Positions 1 through 11,166 of a stretch of DNA of 64,000 nucleotides are shown piece after piece. Each line of letters begins with the position of its first letter. The first letter of the stretch is position 1. The notes below the pieces were generated by a model. It saw only the letters and a list, made by a program, of their open reading frames with translations. It did no database searches and had not been told where the DNA came from. The translations under genes were made by a program, and so were the position numbers. The DNA is from Amaranthus tricolor. Lineage: Eukaryota > Streptophyta > Magnoliopsida > Caryophyllales > Amaranthaceae. Location of the stretch: contig NC_080057.1 in the NCBI RefSeq assembly GCF_026212465.1, positions 24,640,647 to 24,704,646 of the forward strand. Direction: 5' to 3'.

Positions 1-1686
1 AAAAAAATATAGGTTCCTACAAAAAGAAGAGTGAATGACACACAACGCACACCTAGGAAGACACCGGTTTACCCGAGATTGCACATGTGTTTATTTTTTT
101 TGACAAATAAAGTTGCTTTGTAGGATAGGACCTCTTTAGTTGGTTTCAAACACGGGTTAATTGGGTTAAATACTTATTTTTACATGTGTACAAACTGAGT
201 TACACAATTTAATATAAATAATACTTTTTAATTAAATAATTTGAGTCATTTGAGATTATACAATCATGACACCGGCAACAAACATAAATAATCCAATTAC
301 ATAATTTTGCTTGGGGTTCTTAAACAAACATAAAATCATAAATTATTATAAGATCAATTAGCATCAAAGAACATTCAATAAATAAGTATTAGATATATAT
401 ATATATGTTATAGTTTTATTGTTCAGAAGCAATTGTCCAGAGTTGTTGAGTAGGTAGCTATAATTTCAAGTTTATTGGTATCACAACTATGTTACTTGAC
501 TTAAGAGTGAAAACAAATTTGAACATTTTAATAAATAATTTAAATTAGAGCAGCAATCAATTGGTACTTTAAAAAAAACCCAAAAAAAGTTATTTTTTAA
601 TTTTAAATTGATAGTTGTACCATTTCTGTTCTTTATTTTACAAGTTACCAGCCTCTCCATTATTAGGCCGCAACAATTCGTCACATAATTTTCACCGTGG
701 CCCACTAGTGTGGACACGGGAGACACGTGGGCTTGAGCCTACAAATCCACAAGTCAAGAGCGTTGACTTGCACATACACTTGGTGAAGTTCATTATTTCC
801 CAAAACCATATGGTAGTAGGAAGATTAGCTCACCCACTATATATGCAAGTCAACAACCCACTATTTTATCGATGTGGGATCTTGTCTCACATATGAAGTA
901 TTTCCAATATCCATATCTAAAAATAAAATAAAAAACTAATCCCAATAATATAGGGTCAGTTCTATAAATCAAAAGAAATTAGTTAGTAGTATAATTTATT
1001 TGACAATTTTTAAGACAAATGTTTCCATTACAATGAGATCAAATACTTATAGTTCTTATAGATCAAATACTTATGTTTCCATTCATAAATCAGGTAATGT
1101 AGTGTTGGAGAATAAATATTTCATTTTAAATTATGAATTTCAATTAAAAAATTATAAATGAAGAATTTGAGAATGACAAGGTTTGGATAGTCATTCTCAA
1201 ATCAAATCTAAATTTGAAAATTTTTAATTTGTCAAACAATAAATTTAAGTCAATTACAAATTTCCAAATAAAATCATTATTTCCAAACATATATTAGAGG
1301 GTTGTAGTCTGAGCAAGCATGATAGAGTATCTAATACTTCATATGTTGTGTGTACCTACAAATACATGCTAAACTTTTAATTAAATTGGTTAATTACTTA
1401 ACAATTAACATTAGATAATAAGTTTATTTGGTAAGAGCGAGTCTAGATTGTTGGTTTTTTGAACATAGATATTCATTACAAAAATTAGTCATAGTCGGTC
1501 TTTATTTCAGTATCTCACATAGGTTGGGGTCTGAGAAAGAAGATAGTAGACATATTATACTAACTCAACTATTCATACCGTTCAAAAAAAAAAAGGTAAA
1601 AAAGACTGCGCGCACTCAAACAATCAAATAATGAAACAATCTCCGAAAAATAAAAAAAAAAAATGGAAGAGAAAAAAGACACAAAC
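1..1686. other. No exon seen; probably intron 1 of the vacuolar sorting receptor gene
   Basis: AT-rich sequence without a convincing exon on either strand. If the receptor exon at 1687-2014 belongs to a whole gene, this is the start of its first intron, which then runs past the left edge. I looked on the minus strand for the expected continuation of the PA domain (an Asp-Cys-Phe-Phe start) and did not see it. Positions about 700-900 hold a dispersed repeat that recurs in opposite orientation at about 5430-5560; both contain the string ccatatggttttggg or its complement. Confidence 0.5.
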
Positions 1687-2014
1687 CTCCACGATCAAGA
1701 AGAAGAATAGTAGGTGTAGAAGTATTAGATTTGAAAGGCTTATTATGAGGAAAAGGTTTACAAGCATCAGATCCATGAGAAGGATAAACAACAGAAGCCA
1801 CCATTGATCCTCCATATTCTGGTACTCCAAAATTGGCAATTGAAGCATCATGTTTTGATTTCATACTGTATGGTTGTAGCACTGTTACACTATTTTTTTC
1901 CACCACAAATCTCCCATTTATTACACTTATATTTCCTAATTCTAATAATAATAAACATATTATTAATAATAATAATAATAATTTGTTTTTGTTTATCATT
2001 ACTACCCAATTCAT
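1687..2014 (-). CDS. Vacuolar sorting receptor (VSR/BP-80 family), first exon only
   Basis: Exon 1 of a vacuolar sorting receptor, a type I membrane protein that binds sorting signals of vacuolar cargo in the Golgi/prevacuolar route. The 109 codons give a hydrophobic Leu-rich signal peptide (about residues 11-28), then the family's mature start (GRFVVEKNSV), the NFGVPEYGGSMVASVVYP block and the PA-domain strand TILLLDRG. Reading stops at a GT donor after base 1687 in phase 1, so the next codon is split, as expected for the Asp that follows DRG in this family. The remaining exons (rest of PA domain, EGF repeats, membrane helix, YxxPhi tail) are not in the window: either they lie left of base 1 beyond an intron of at least 1.7 kb, or the gene is truncated. 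The signal peptide core is encoded by a TTA microsatellite. The gene is divergent from the LLPH-like gene. The family call is firm; the paralogue number is not assignable. Confidence 0.85.
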
Positions 2015-3782
2015 GGTTTTGGTTTTTATGAATACACAATATCTTTTTCTTTTTGTTAAGCTTGTAAATATAGGAGAATTTATGGAGTTGACTTGGAAAT
2101 TACTTCTTATAAGTTAGAAGAATTAGTCTGGTCTACTAATATGACATTTAGTTGGTAGACTATTCTTTTAATTTTTATAAAGATGAAGTGAGAATGATGT
2201 TAAAAATAGATACAATTATTTCATATTTACTCCACTTTGTAATTAAATTCGATTTGATCGAATTTTAAAATAAATTTAAAATTATGTGAAAATTAATATG
2301 GATATAAAATCTGATTTTAGACTGATTTAAAATACGTGGTCTGAGATTGATTCGATGATTAGCTCTAAAAGAAAGAATTATTCTTCTTGTATCTTTTACA
2401 AAGCGTAGAATTTGTATTTTTTTAAAAAACTAGTGAAAAGTAAAATTATATTAGAAAATTAAACAAAAATATATGTGCGTGATAGAATTAAATGATTAAG
2501 ATTAGTTAAAAGAGAATAAATTTATAATAAATGACAGATTAAAAAAAAAAAAGGATGAGACTATTGAAAATAAAATGTATTGTCGATTTTAGTAAAATTA
2601 TGTATTTACGATTCATCGTTTAATTAGAAAAATTAATCAATAAGCTTATAAAAATATTTACTAGTAATTAATTTGGACTACAAGCGTGAAGAGTTATTTT
2701 ATCTTTTCCAATTGTTTTTTTTGGATTATATATTTTTCATTTGTTTTATTCAGATGACTTCACTTACGCGTTTACTTGGTTGTTTTCTGTATAAAATTAT
2801 ACTCTTTTAAATTATCAACTTAAGGCAATTACGCAATCTGTACGATTATGTTTTTTAACTTCAGTAGTTTAAACTTTATTGGTCTCAATACTGCACAAAA
2901 AATTGTTCTAAGTACAAATAAAATAAAAGTAAAAATATGTGAAAATAGAAAAAGAAATTATATTTAATAAATAAGTGAAAGAAATGTATAAATGAAATGA
3001 AACAATACATTAGTTGTATGAATGAAAATAAAAAATTAGTGTAAATTATGACCAAAATTAAAGCCAAGGTTATGAAACTCAATATTAATAAAAAAAAATG
3101 TACCAAGGGAGTATAAAGAGGTACTAGACACTAATATGTATTCTAAAGAATTAGCCTTATTTTTTATTTTATTGTATTAGGTTGTCTTGATTTATTCCCT
3201 TGTAGCTCTTCCCGGTAAAAAAATAAAATTCGCTTGTTGTTATTTTTGAGAGAGATTGTTTTTCAATAGACATCCTCAAATAAAGATTTTATATACTCAT
3301 ACTTAGTATTAGTTGGACTATATAAGCCCACATAAAACGTGTAATACAAAAAAACTGTTTCATATAATAATTAATGATTCCCTTTCCCTTGATATTATGT
3401 CATAGAGAGTTACTCTTTATTATAATTTATTTCTCAAATGTACATTTCCAAAATTCCCATTTCTCAAAAGTACATTTCATAAAACAATCTTAAATTGATA
3501 AATTTTAAAAATAATCTATTTGTATAGGTTCGTCTCGTGATGAGACGATTACATGCAAGATAAGTTGATTCTCTTTTAGTAGTTTAAATAACAAAACAAG
3601 TAGATAAATTATTATATGAGACGGTCTCATAAATAAACGCGCCTTATACATAAATAAACTCTAATAAATAGAATTCAAACAAATAGTATACATGGAAATA
3701 TACTACATAAACACGAACCCGATTCGATCTGATATATTTACGAGCCTACTACTAAATCATCATGAACAACCAACCAAGTCTA
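2015..3782. other. Intergenic region between divergent VSR and LLPH-like genes
   Basis: AT-rich DNA with no supported gene. It should contain the VSR promoter on the minus strand. Around 3527-3640 there are inverted fragments (gtctcgtgatgagac and gagacggtctc) of the GAGACGGTCTC MITE family, which is also seen at 27661-27790 and 61246-61368. Confidence 0.5.
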
Positions 3783-4220
3783 GAAAATTTGAAAACATTA
3801 TGACAAAAAATCAAAAAAAGGAACAAAATAATTTAACTTTTCAACTTATTTTCAAAAGTAAACGTGTAATTTTCAAACCTGTGGTTTGGGGTTGTTCGCA
3901 GTTAGTAACTGTAAATAAGTCAAAAAAAAACAAACTAGTTGTTCCCACTTAGTAACTGGAAACAACTTTGACTTTTTTTTGACCTGTTCGCAGTTACTAA
4001 CTGCGAACAGGTCAAAATAAGTCAAAGGGTTGTTCGCAGTTAATAACTGCGAACAACTGTTTGACTAACTGCGAACAACCCTTTGACTTATTTTGACCTG
4101 TTTGTAGTACAGATTCAAACTAGAGATTTGGAATTTTCACGCTTAATTTTGAAAATGAATTGAAAGTTGTATTATTTTGTTCATTTTTCTGATTTTTTGT
4201 CTTATTGTTTTTTAATTTTC
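3783..4220. mobile_element. Foldback Mutator-like (TIR-MULE type) element with internal palindrome array
   Basis: Long terminal inverted repeats: the left arm from 3783 (gaaaatttgaaaac) matches the reverse complement of the right arm ending at 4220 over roughly 120 bases with scattered differences. The flanks are ccaagtcta (3774-3782) and ccaaatcta (4221-4229), an 8/9 match consistent with a 9-bp target duplication, the Mutator superfamily hallmark. The centre (about 3895-4085) holds repeated short palindromes built from gttcgcagtta and its complement, separated by aagtcaaa/tttgactt strings that are also inverted. There is no coding capacity. The same family occurs at 22836-23283 and probably at 36716-36895. 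Confidence 0.75.
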
Positions 4221-4241
4221 CCAAATCTAATGAGGGTAACC

Positions 4242-4326
4242 CGGCCCAATCCATATCTATTGGATGCTTATAAAAGATAAACCCTTACGCTCTGAATGTG
4301 GGAGAAGCAGAATCGCCGAACCCTAA
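4242..4326 (+). promoter_or_regulatory. LLPH-like promoter: GGCCCAA site II-type motif, TATA box, telo-box
   Basis: Upstream of the start codon at 4369 are ggcccaa at 4242-4248 (reverse complement TTGGGCC, a site II-like element), a TATA box tataaaag at 4269-4276, and aaccctaa at 4319-4326, a telo-box core probably in the 5' leader. Site II plus telo-box is the known signature of plant ribosomal protein and ribosome-biogenesis genes, which fits the product. The motifs are seen directly; their activity is inferred. Confidence 0.6.
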
Positions 4327-4368
4327 ATCAAATCCAATCTTTCAAAAGCGTAGTTAGAAGCCTAGAAA

Positions 4369-7300
4369 ATGGCGAAATCGCTACGTTCGAAGAGAGAGAA
4401 GAGACTGAGAGCAATTCGTAGAGAGATTGTTGAACCATTATACGAAAAGAAGGATGCTGCCAAATTTGCTGCTCAAGAAGCTGCTATGGCTGCCCCTAAG
4501 CTTCCCGTCAGAATCACCAATAAAACTTCCATGGATGTCGCACCCTCATCCTCCAATATGGGTATGTTTATGTTTATGTTTTGAATAATTTTTTTTTATC
4601 TGTCGATTTTTGGATGATTATTCTTATTTTATTGTTGATACTTGTTTGTGAATGATTTGTCTCTCAGATTTTGGTGATATTTTGGTTTTTACTAGGTTTA
4701 GGGTTTAGAATTTGAGTTAATTATTCAGCCTTACCAATTACAAATTGCTAACTTCAATCACCGAATTAGCGTGAGAGTTAAAATTAGAATATTCTATACA
4801 ACTATCCTAGCGGATTTGGTTATTGTTTATGATTAGAATAAAAACATAATTTGGGAGGCCAAAAAAACTATTAATCATTGAAAAAACTATTAATCATTAA
4901 AAAAGCATTTTGGTGGATAGACAATATCAATGAAGAACCGCCACACCTTGAGGAATTTTTTTCTGTGTCTATCACTGTCGCTTCTTGTATTGCTTTAGTC
5001 ACATTGAATTTGCTGCACTCTGCCATCAGAAGCTCTTATATGTTGATGTGATTTTAACCTCAAACGAACAGAGCAGAATTAGCCTGACCTTAAACTTTTT
5101 ATGGCGGGTTAGTGTTTACTGTGTATAGTCGAAGGAATTATCATCGGTTTTTGCTTGGTAGCTAAAAAAAGAATGGAAATTGGTGTAATTTTGTGGGATT
5201 TTCCTTGGTGGGCTGGTAGATTAAAAAGCTTATCACGGGGACATAGACTTGATGTTCCAAGGATTTGATAAACCCAATGGTAAGGGGAGTGTTACTTGAA
5301 CAATGACAAATGTCACCCGTTATTTTCATTCAGATTTGTCTATTTACAGGCTCTTGTTTGAGTCGATTACTTCATGTTTGAAGCTTATGTTGCTATTATT
5401 TCTACTTGAGGTTTGGGTTGGAATGAGTTATCCCACATCGATAAATTGAAAATGGTGTGCACACTTTAAGCTATTAGAGACCTTCTTCCCGTTGCCATAT
5501 GGTTTTGGGATGGTAAATATCTCCTTGGCTTATGAAGTGTGTGCACTTGTGTCCTCCCGTTAATATACTGGCATTCATAATAAGTCCAGCCTAATTTAAC
5601 ATGAAGATTTGATGATTTCTGGAATTTTGTTTTTGAAAGATTCTCAGTTTTTCTTCTTGTTTATTTCTTCTTTTTATATTACATATATACATGAGCATTT
5701 ATTTGATTATAGTAACTGACTTAAGAATAACTGCCTAATATGATAACTGCCTAATATTAACTGCTTATTATGATGTAACTGTATAATTTGTGAACTGCTT
5801 TCCAATACTCCCCCTCAAGTTAGGTCGTGGGATCACCGATGCCTAACTTGCATAATGTGCCATTGAAGACCTGTGATGAAACTGCTTTCGTGAGAATGTC
5901 GGCTAGTTGGTCTTTAGATCTAATAAAGGAGTGACGGATGACCTTGCTTTCTACTTTCTAGTTTCTCCTTGATAAAGTGTCGATCGATCTCTACATGTTT
6001 CGTTCGATCATGTTGAACTGGGTTTTCGGAGATACTTATTGCTGCTTTGTTATCACAATATAGAAGGCTTGCCTGTGTCTGGTGAAAACCTAGCTCTCCT
6101 AGGAGTTTCCTAATCCATAGAATCTCTGTAACTCGTTTTGCTATACCTTTGAATTCTGCTTCGTCACTGGACAGAGCAACCACCTTCTGTTTCTTACTCT
6201 TCCAGGTGACTAGATTACCCCCTACAAGAGTGAAGTATCCTGAAGTAGGTTTCTTGTCGTCCCGATCACCAGCCCAATTTGCATCTGTGTAACCAATAAG
6301 ATCAAGATTATCATTCTTCAAGTAGAAAACTCCTTTATTACTGGTTCCCTTTAAGTATCTCAGGATCCTCAGGACCGCTGCCATGTGTTCCACTTGAGGT
6401 CGATGCATGAACTTGCTTACAATCCCTACTGCATAGGCAATATCTGGTCTCGTGTGGGATAAGTAGATCAGCTTTCCCACTATCCGTCTATAACGATCTT
6501 GATCTGCCGCTTCTGCCCCTTCAACGATTTGTAGACCTTGATTAGCTACCATAGGGGTATCTGCTGGCTTGCAGTCTAACATGCCTGTTTTTACTAAGAG
6601 ATCTAAGATGTGCTTTCCCTGATTGATGAATATACCTTTCCTTGATCTTAGAACTTCTATTCCTAGGAAGTATTTCAGTTGTCCCAAATCCTTCATCTCA
6701 AACTCTTGGAATAATTTGCTCCTGAGACGATCAATTTCCTTGGAGTCGTTTCCGGTAATCACCATATCATCTACATGAATCACGAGGCATGTAATTTGTT
6801 TTCCACTCCGCCTGAGAAATAGAGTATGGTCTGAGTTACTCTGTTTGTAGCCAAATTTCTTTATTGCTGTATTGAATCTCCCAAACCACGCTCTAGGGGA
6901 TTGTTTCAAGCCGTATAGTGCTCTTTTAAGTCGACACCCCTCTCCTTGGCTATACTCATCTGAATACCCGGGTGATGGCTTCATGTATACCTCTTCTTCA
7001 ATCTCTCCATGTAAGAAAGCATTTTTTACATCAAATTGAAACAGAGGCCACTCTTTATTTGCTGCTACGGAGAAGAGGACTCGAATGGTATCAATTTTAG
7101 CCACAGGTGAGAATGTTTCCGAGTAATCTACCCCGTAAGTTTGAGTGTACCCTTTAGCGACAAGCCTTGCTTTATACCGCTCAATGGTTCCATCAGCATG
7201 ATACTTGACTGAAAAGATCCATTTACAGCCAACCGTCTTCTTATCACCTGGTAATCTGCACTTCTCCCACGTTCCGTTTTTCTGGAGAGCCATGATCTCT

Positions 7301-9901
7301 TCGTCCATAGCTTGCTTCCACTTTGGTTCTTGGAGGGCTTCTTCAATGGTTTTCGGAATGGTACTGAAAATTTGAAATAAAGGGATGTATTGAAGGCAAC
7401 AGCTGTTTGTGATAATTGTTCATCATCTTGTCTACCAATAGGATATCGGGATCTCTGTGATTCATACTCAGGATCATACCTCTTCGGGAGCATTCCTCTT
7501 GTACTTCGAGGTGGCAAATTATATTTCCTTGGCACAATATAGTCAGTGGATATATCAATGGAAGGAGCAGTAGGACTCGGTGTTACTTCTCGTTCGGCCG
7601 GATGCTCAAGGATTGGATGCTCAGGGACTGGAGTAGTAATCTGAGGAGATGATTCAGGAACAATGTCAGTGGCAATATCGGTGGTAGTGTCTACTTGCTC
7701 TTTGGAAGCTCGACTGTCAGTCAAGGGATGAGTCAACCATCTTAGATCCTCACTCATACTCTCCCCCTGAGATCGAGGTTGGTTGTAGTAGGGGGATTGT
7801 TTAAAGAAGTCACAGTCCATGGTGGTATAAAGTTTGTGTTGGATAGGATCATAACATCGATAGCTCTTTTGCGTAGTGCCATACCCAAGAAACACACATT
7901 TGACTGCCCGTGGTTCAAACTTCGTCCGAGCTCGGGATGGAAGATGGACATACACAACACACCCAAATATGCGAGGAGGAAGGGAGTGAGAAGAGGGAAC
8001 AGGAGTAAACGTATTGAGCGTGGCAAGAGGGGTCTAAAATTGGAGGATTTTTGTGGGAAGGCGGTTAGTAAGATAGGCGACAGTAGCAATGGCCTCAGGC
8101 CAAAAGTGTACAGGTACATGAGTGTCAAACATGAGGGCCCGTGCTATCTCAAGAAGGGTACGGTTTTTGCGTTCAGCAACCCCATTTTGTTGTGGAGTGT
8201 CGGGGCAGGATGTTTGATGAATAAGACCATGTTCAAGAAAAAACTGTTTCATTGCAATCGAGATATATTCACCACCATTATCTGAGCGAAGTATTTTAGG
8301 TTTTGCATGGAACTGAGTGAGAATCATGTTATTGAATTTTACAAAGACATCAAAAACCTCAGATTTGTGTTTTAAAAAATAAACCCAGCACATTCGAGAA
8401 TAATCATCAATAAATACCACAAAATATGAAAAACCATGAGAATCAGTATGTGGGGCGGGGCCCCATACATCAGAATGCACTACATCAAAGGGTGTGGGAG
8501 CACGAGTATTACTAGGAAAATAGGACTGTTTGTCACTCTTAGCTAAGATACAAGTTTCACAATCTAGGGATGCAGTACAATTCATTTTGTTGAGTTTCTG
8601 GAACATTTGTTCCATCTGTTCTTTGGACATGAGGGTTTGCTGTGTTTGTTCTTCTGAGACATCAGCCATTTGAAGGGTAAGATAGGGTAGATGATGAGTT
8701 TTTTCCGGATCTAAACCCTAAAGCTCTGATATCATGAAGATTTGATGATTTCTGGAATTTTGTTTTTGAAAGATTCTCAGTTTTTCTTCTTGTTTATTTC
8801 TTTTTATATTACATATATACATGAGCATTTATTCGATTATAGTAACTGACTTAAGAATAACTGCCTAATATGATAACTGCCTAATATTAACTGCTTATTA
8901 TGATGTAACTGTATAATTTGTGAACTGCTTTCCAATATTGGGGCTACCTAATAATTCTTAGCATTGTTTTGATTGATGTATGAATCTCTTTGTTCTGTCA
9001 AATTTATGAAATCTCCCGCTGTATCATGCTGTTCAAATGCTTTTGCAGCTTTGCTAGAAAACATTACTCATTTGCAATACTATTTTACTTGTATTGTCTC
9101 TGGGCTGTTGTATCATGACCAATATTTCATACTCCTTGGTGACTGTTCCCTTGCTTCATGCCACTCTATATAAAGGAACCACCTCTCTACTATCAAATAT
9201 TATAGATTCTCAAATGGAATAAGTCGTTAAGACCCTCTTACCTCCCTATTACCAAACATTGTAGTTGTTACTAGTCCCGAAGAGAGAAATCAGGAGAATA
9301 ATGAGACATACTTTCGTAAATTTCAATAACTTTAAATTGTTTGATTTTTCTTGCGTGTTTTTCCTCCCCAGACCCTGATCATAGCTAATACTATGATCGG
9401 GATACCTGGGTATGATGATGATGATTTCTTGCGTGTTATTGGATTTGGAGGTATGAAAATTATGGTAAACAATCTAAAGACTAGGTGCCTCGAAAGTGTT
9501 TATGCTTGTTAAATGTTACCAAAGCGGGCAATTTAGAAATTTAATTTTCGTGGTTTTAATGCATTGGAGTGCTGCAAATCTTTTTCAAGCTCCATTGCTA
9601 CATGCTATCAAAAATTAAAGTTAAAGTAGTAACGTGAATGTATGTTTTTGATGCTCACTTGGCTAATTTCCCCCCTTATTTTGGGGCCTTTCGTTTCACT
9701 CTTTCCTATCTATATTTGTTTTTTACTTATTCGGTTATTGCATCTTTATTCGGGTTTTCAGATGTTGAAATGGCTGATCAAAATCAAGTAATGGGGCACC
9801 TAAAGCCTGCCGGTGGAGTTGGGAAGAAGTTGAAAAAGAAATTGAAGCTGGGAAAAGGGAAAAAGCATGGGAAGGGCAAGATCAGAAGGAAGCACATTTG
9901 A
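4369..9901 (+). CDS. LLP-homolog (LLPH-like) small basic nucleolar protein
   Basis: Two coding exons, 4369-4561 and 9762-9901, joined in phase 1 across a GT-AG intron (donor gtatgt at 4562, acceptor tttcag ending 9761), give 110 residues. The N-terminus MAKSLRSKREKRLRAIRRE and the Lys-rich C-terminus ending GKGKIRRKHI are the conserved ends of the eukaryotic LLP homolog family, small highly basic nucleolar proteins linked to cell growth and large-subunit ribosome maturation. The middle is Ala-rich and acidic residues are few. Length fits plant members. The start is chosen by the family N-terminus and lies about 93 bases after a TATA box. The 5.2 kb intron is swollen by an antisense copia element (5602-8937) and smaller repeats. 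Read-through of exon 1 into the intron would add only a few residues before a stop. Exon structure is well supported; function is from the family. Confidence 0.9.
5602..5807 (-). repeat. 3' LTR of copia element
   Basis: A 206-bp LTR copy. On the minus strand it begins tattggaaagc right after the purine-rich tract and ends cttca. Compared with the 5' copy it has a 3-bp insertion (ttc) in the pyrimidine-rich stretch and t instead of c in tatttgatt. The terminal TG is TA in both copies, an unusual LTR end. Confidence 0.9.
5920..8669 (-). pseudogene. Copia gag-pol remnant: gag start fused to integrase, RT, RNase H
   Basis: The reading frame from 8669 starts with about 30 gag-like residues and then jumps into the GAG-pre-integrase zinc region (CETC), so roughly the rest of gag and the protease are deleted. 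The integrase core shows HSDVWGP, RSDNGGEY and QQNGVAERKNR, supplying the D,D,E residues. An in-frame TAG sits at 8034-8036; the frame continues after it through the FLGYG block and a Pro/Ser-rich linker to about 7360, where a frameshift precedes the RT. The RT/RNase H frame (5920-7308) has KARLVAKGYTQ, FDVKNAFLHGE, ALYGLKQSPRAW, a catalytic box with His in place of the usual Tyr (HVDD), and the RNase H end with TKHVEIDRHFI. Deletion plus stop plus frameshift make it non-autonomous. Confidence 0.9.
8735..8937 (-). repeat. 5' LTR of copia element
   Basis: A 203-bp LTR copy, followed on the minus strand at once by the tRNA-Met-type primer-binding site tgatatcagagc. It is near-identical to 5602-5807. 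Confidence 0.9.
9200..9425 (+). repeat. Possible SINE 3' end
   Basis: The stretch ends gggatacctgggtatgatgatgatgatt, which resembles the tail of plant SINEs (a gggta(t) block followed by a short trinucleotide run). A related block in reverse orientation lies near 26040-26090. The 5' end and promoter boxes are not defined, so this is tentative. Confidence 0.3.
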
Positions 9902-11166
9902 GTATTGTGTTAAATACAAGTCTTAGATGGATTACTTATTGCACGGTGGAAATCAAAGCCTTTTACGAAACGAAGCTTTTACGAAACGAACTAGTTACGT
10001 TGTTTTTGTTCTCAGTAATCTCTTGTCTGTTATTAACTGGAGATCAATTAGTTACCTCAAGTAGGATGATTAAGTTTGAAGAGTTAGATGGCAATGTACT
10101 ACTTGTTTTCTGCTTATATAGTGATTATGTAATTGCAAATTTCAGAACCTTACAGTTTTGGTAGGAAGAGCTTTTGGTGAAAAGTTTTGATGAACAATCT
10201 TAGGATAATTGAAGATAATTTGAAGTAATGGTGAAAAATGGCGAAAAATTTGATTAGTATTTTATTTTAGATGGTTCAAAAGTTAAAAAAGTGTCACTAT
10301 CAGTTTCAAAAAAGGGTAATACATTCAGTATGGATTGTATTCATCTTAGATTCTCAACGCATGGAATGAAGACATCGTGGACATCATTATGAAGACTTGC
10401 ATCATCATAAAAGTATGGTAACTAAAGCAATTGACACTCGTATCACTTTTTATGTTCAATCAACTTTCACCTCAGATTAAAGCTAATACAAACACGATTT
10501 CGGAAAATAATACTTTTTTCATTTCATTATACTTGTTGCTGAATAGTCAGCATTTTTCCACACAATATGTCACAATCGGGCGCGAATAATTCAGAATGGA
10601 GAAAGTGAGTCTTTTGAAAACAATGTAACTCCGATCGAAAAAAGAATTTTATCAAGAAATTTGATAATGCTACATAGGATACTTTTTAAGAGCATAAGAT
10701 ATTTGAGATGAAAAATTAAAATTTACATGTTGAGTTGGTATAAAATCCAAATGAATGGAGAAGATAAATTTATGTTAACAACCTGATCTATTAGTTCGTG
10801 TAATCAGGCCTAATATTTTGAGATTAAAGCTTTGACAATGCTCTCACAGTTGTTCAACTACTATTCCTATATACTAGTTCTAGGTATGTATGGATCAGGA
10901 TTTTACAGGAAAATGCCAACACAAGAGTTTCTCGTCTTTTTCTTTCTCAAAAATAATAGTATTTTAGAAAACCAACAAGTGAAGGTGCTCCCATTATTAT
11001 AGAATATGCAACTAAAAAATATACGCAATTAAAAAAAGCTTCTACATACATTTATTCGAACAGGATGAAAATTAGTAAAACAAAACGAACCAAAACTTGG
11101 AAAGATTCATTCTAATCATTTGCACATCCAAACCACACAGCCTGTGTCCTGTCTGCATCGAACAGC
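9902..11166. other. Intergenic and 3' UTR sequence
   Basis: Holds the 3' UTR of the LLPH-like gene and, towards 11166, the 3' UTR of the convergent small-protein gene. No other gene is seen. Confidence 0.5.

Larger units (their letters stand above)
5602..8937 (-). mobile_element. Internally deleted Ty1/copia LTR retrotransposon in LLPH-like intron
   Basis: A 3.3 kb element lying antisense to the host gene. Two near-identical LTRs (5602-5807 and 8735-8937) flank a 2.9 kb interior. On the minus strand the order is 5' LTR, a primer-binding site resembling the initiator-Met tRNA complement (tgatatcagagc, just below 8735), a short gag start, integrase, reverse transcriptase, RNase H, a purine tract (ttgagggggag, about 5808-5818) and the 3' LTR. 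Integrase before RT is the copia order. Most of gag and the protease are missing. No clean 5-bp target duplication is visible. The LTRs differ by one base and one 3-bp gap, so the insertion looks young. Confidence 0.92.

Noticed and set aside
3692..3952. 86-residue open frame (+)
   Set aside because: Runs into the left arm and palindrome array of the MULE foldback; composition is non-coding.
8034..8036. Frameshift between integrase and the following copia frame
   Set aside because: The two open frames are in the same phase, so the break is a single in-frame TAG; the real frameshift is near 7360.
7779..8285. 168-residue open frame (+)
   Set aside because: Antisense shadow of the copia integrase region.
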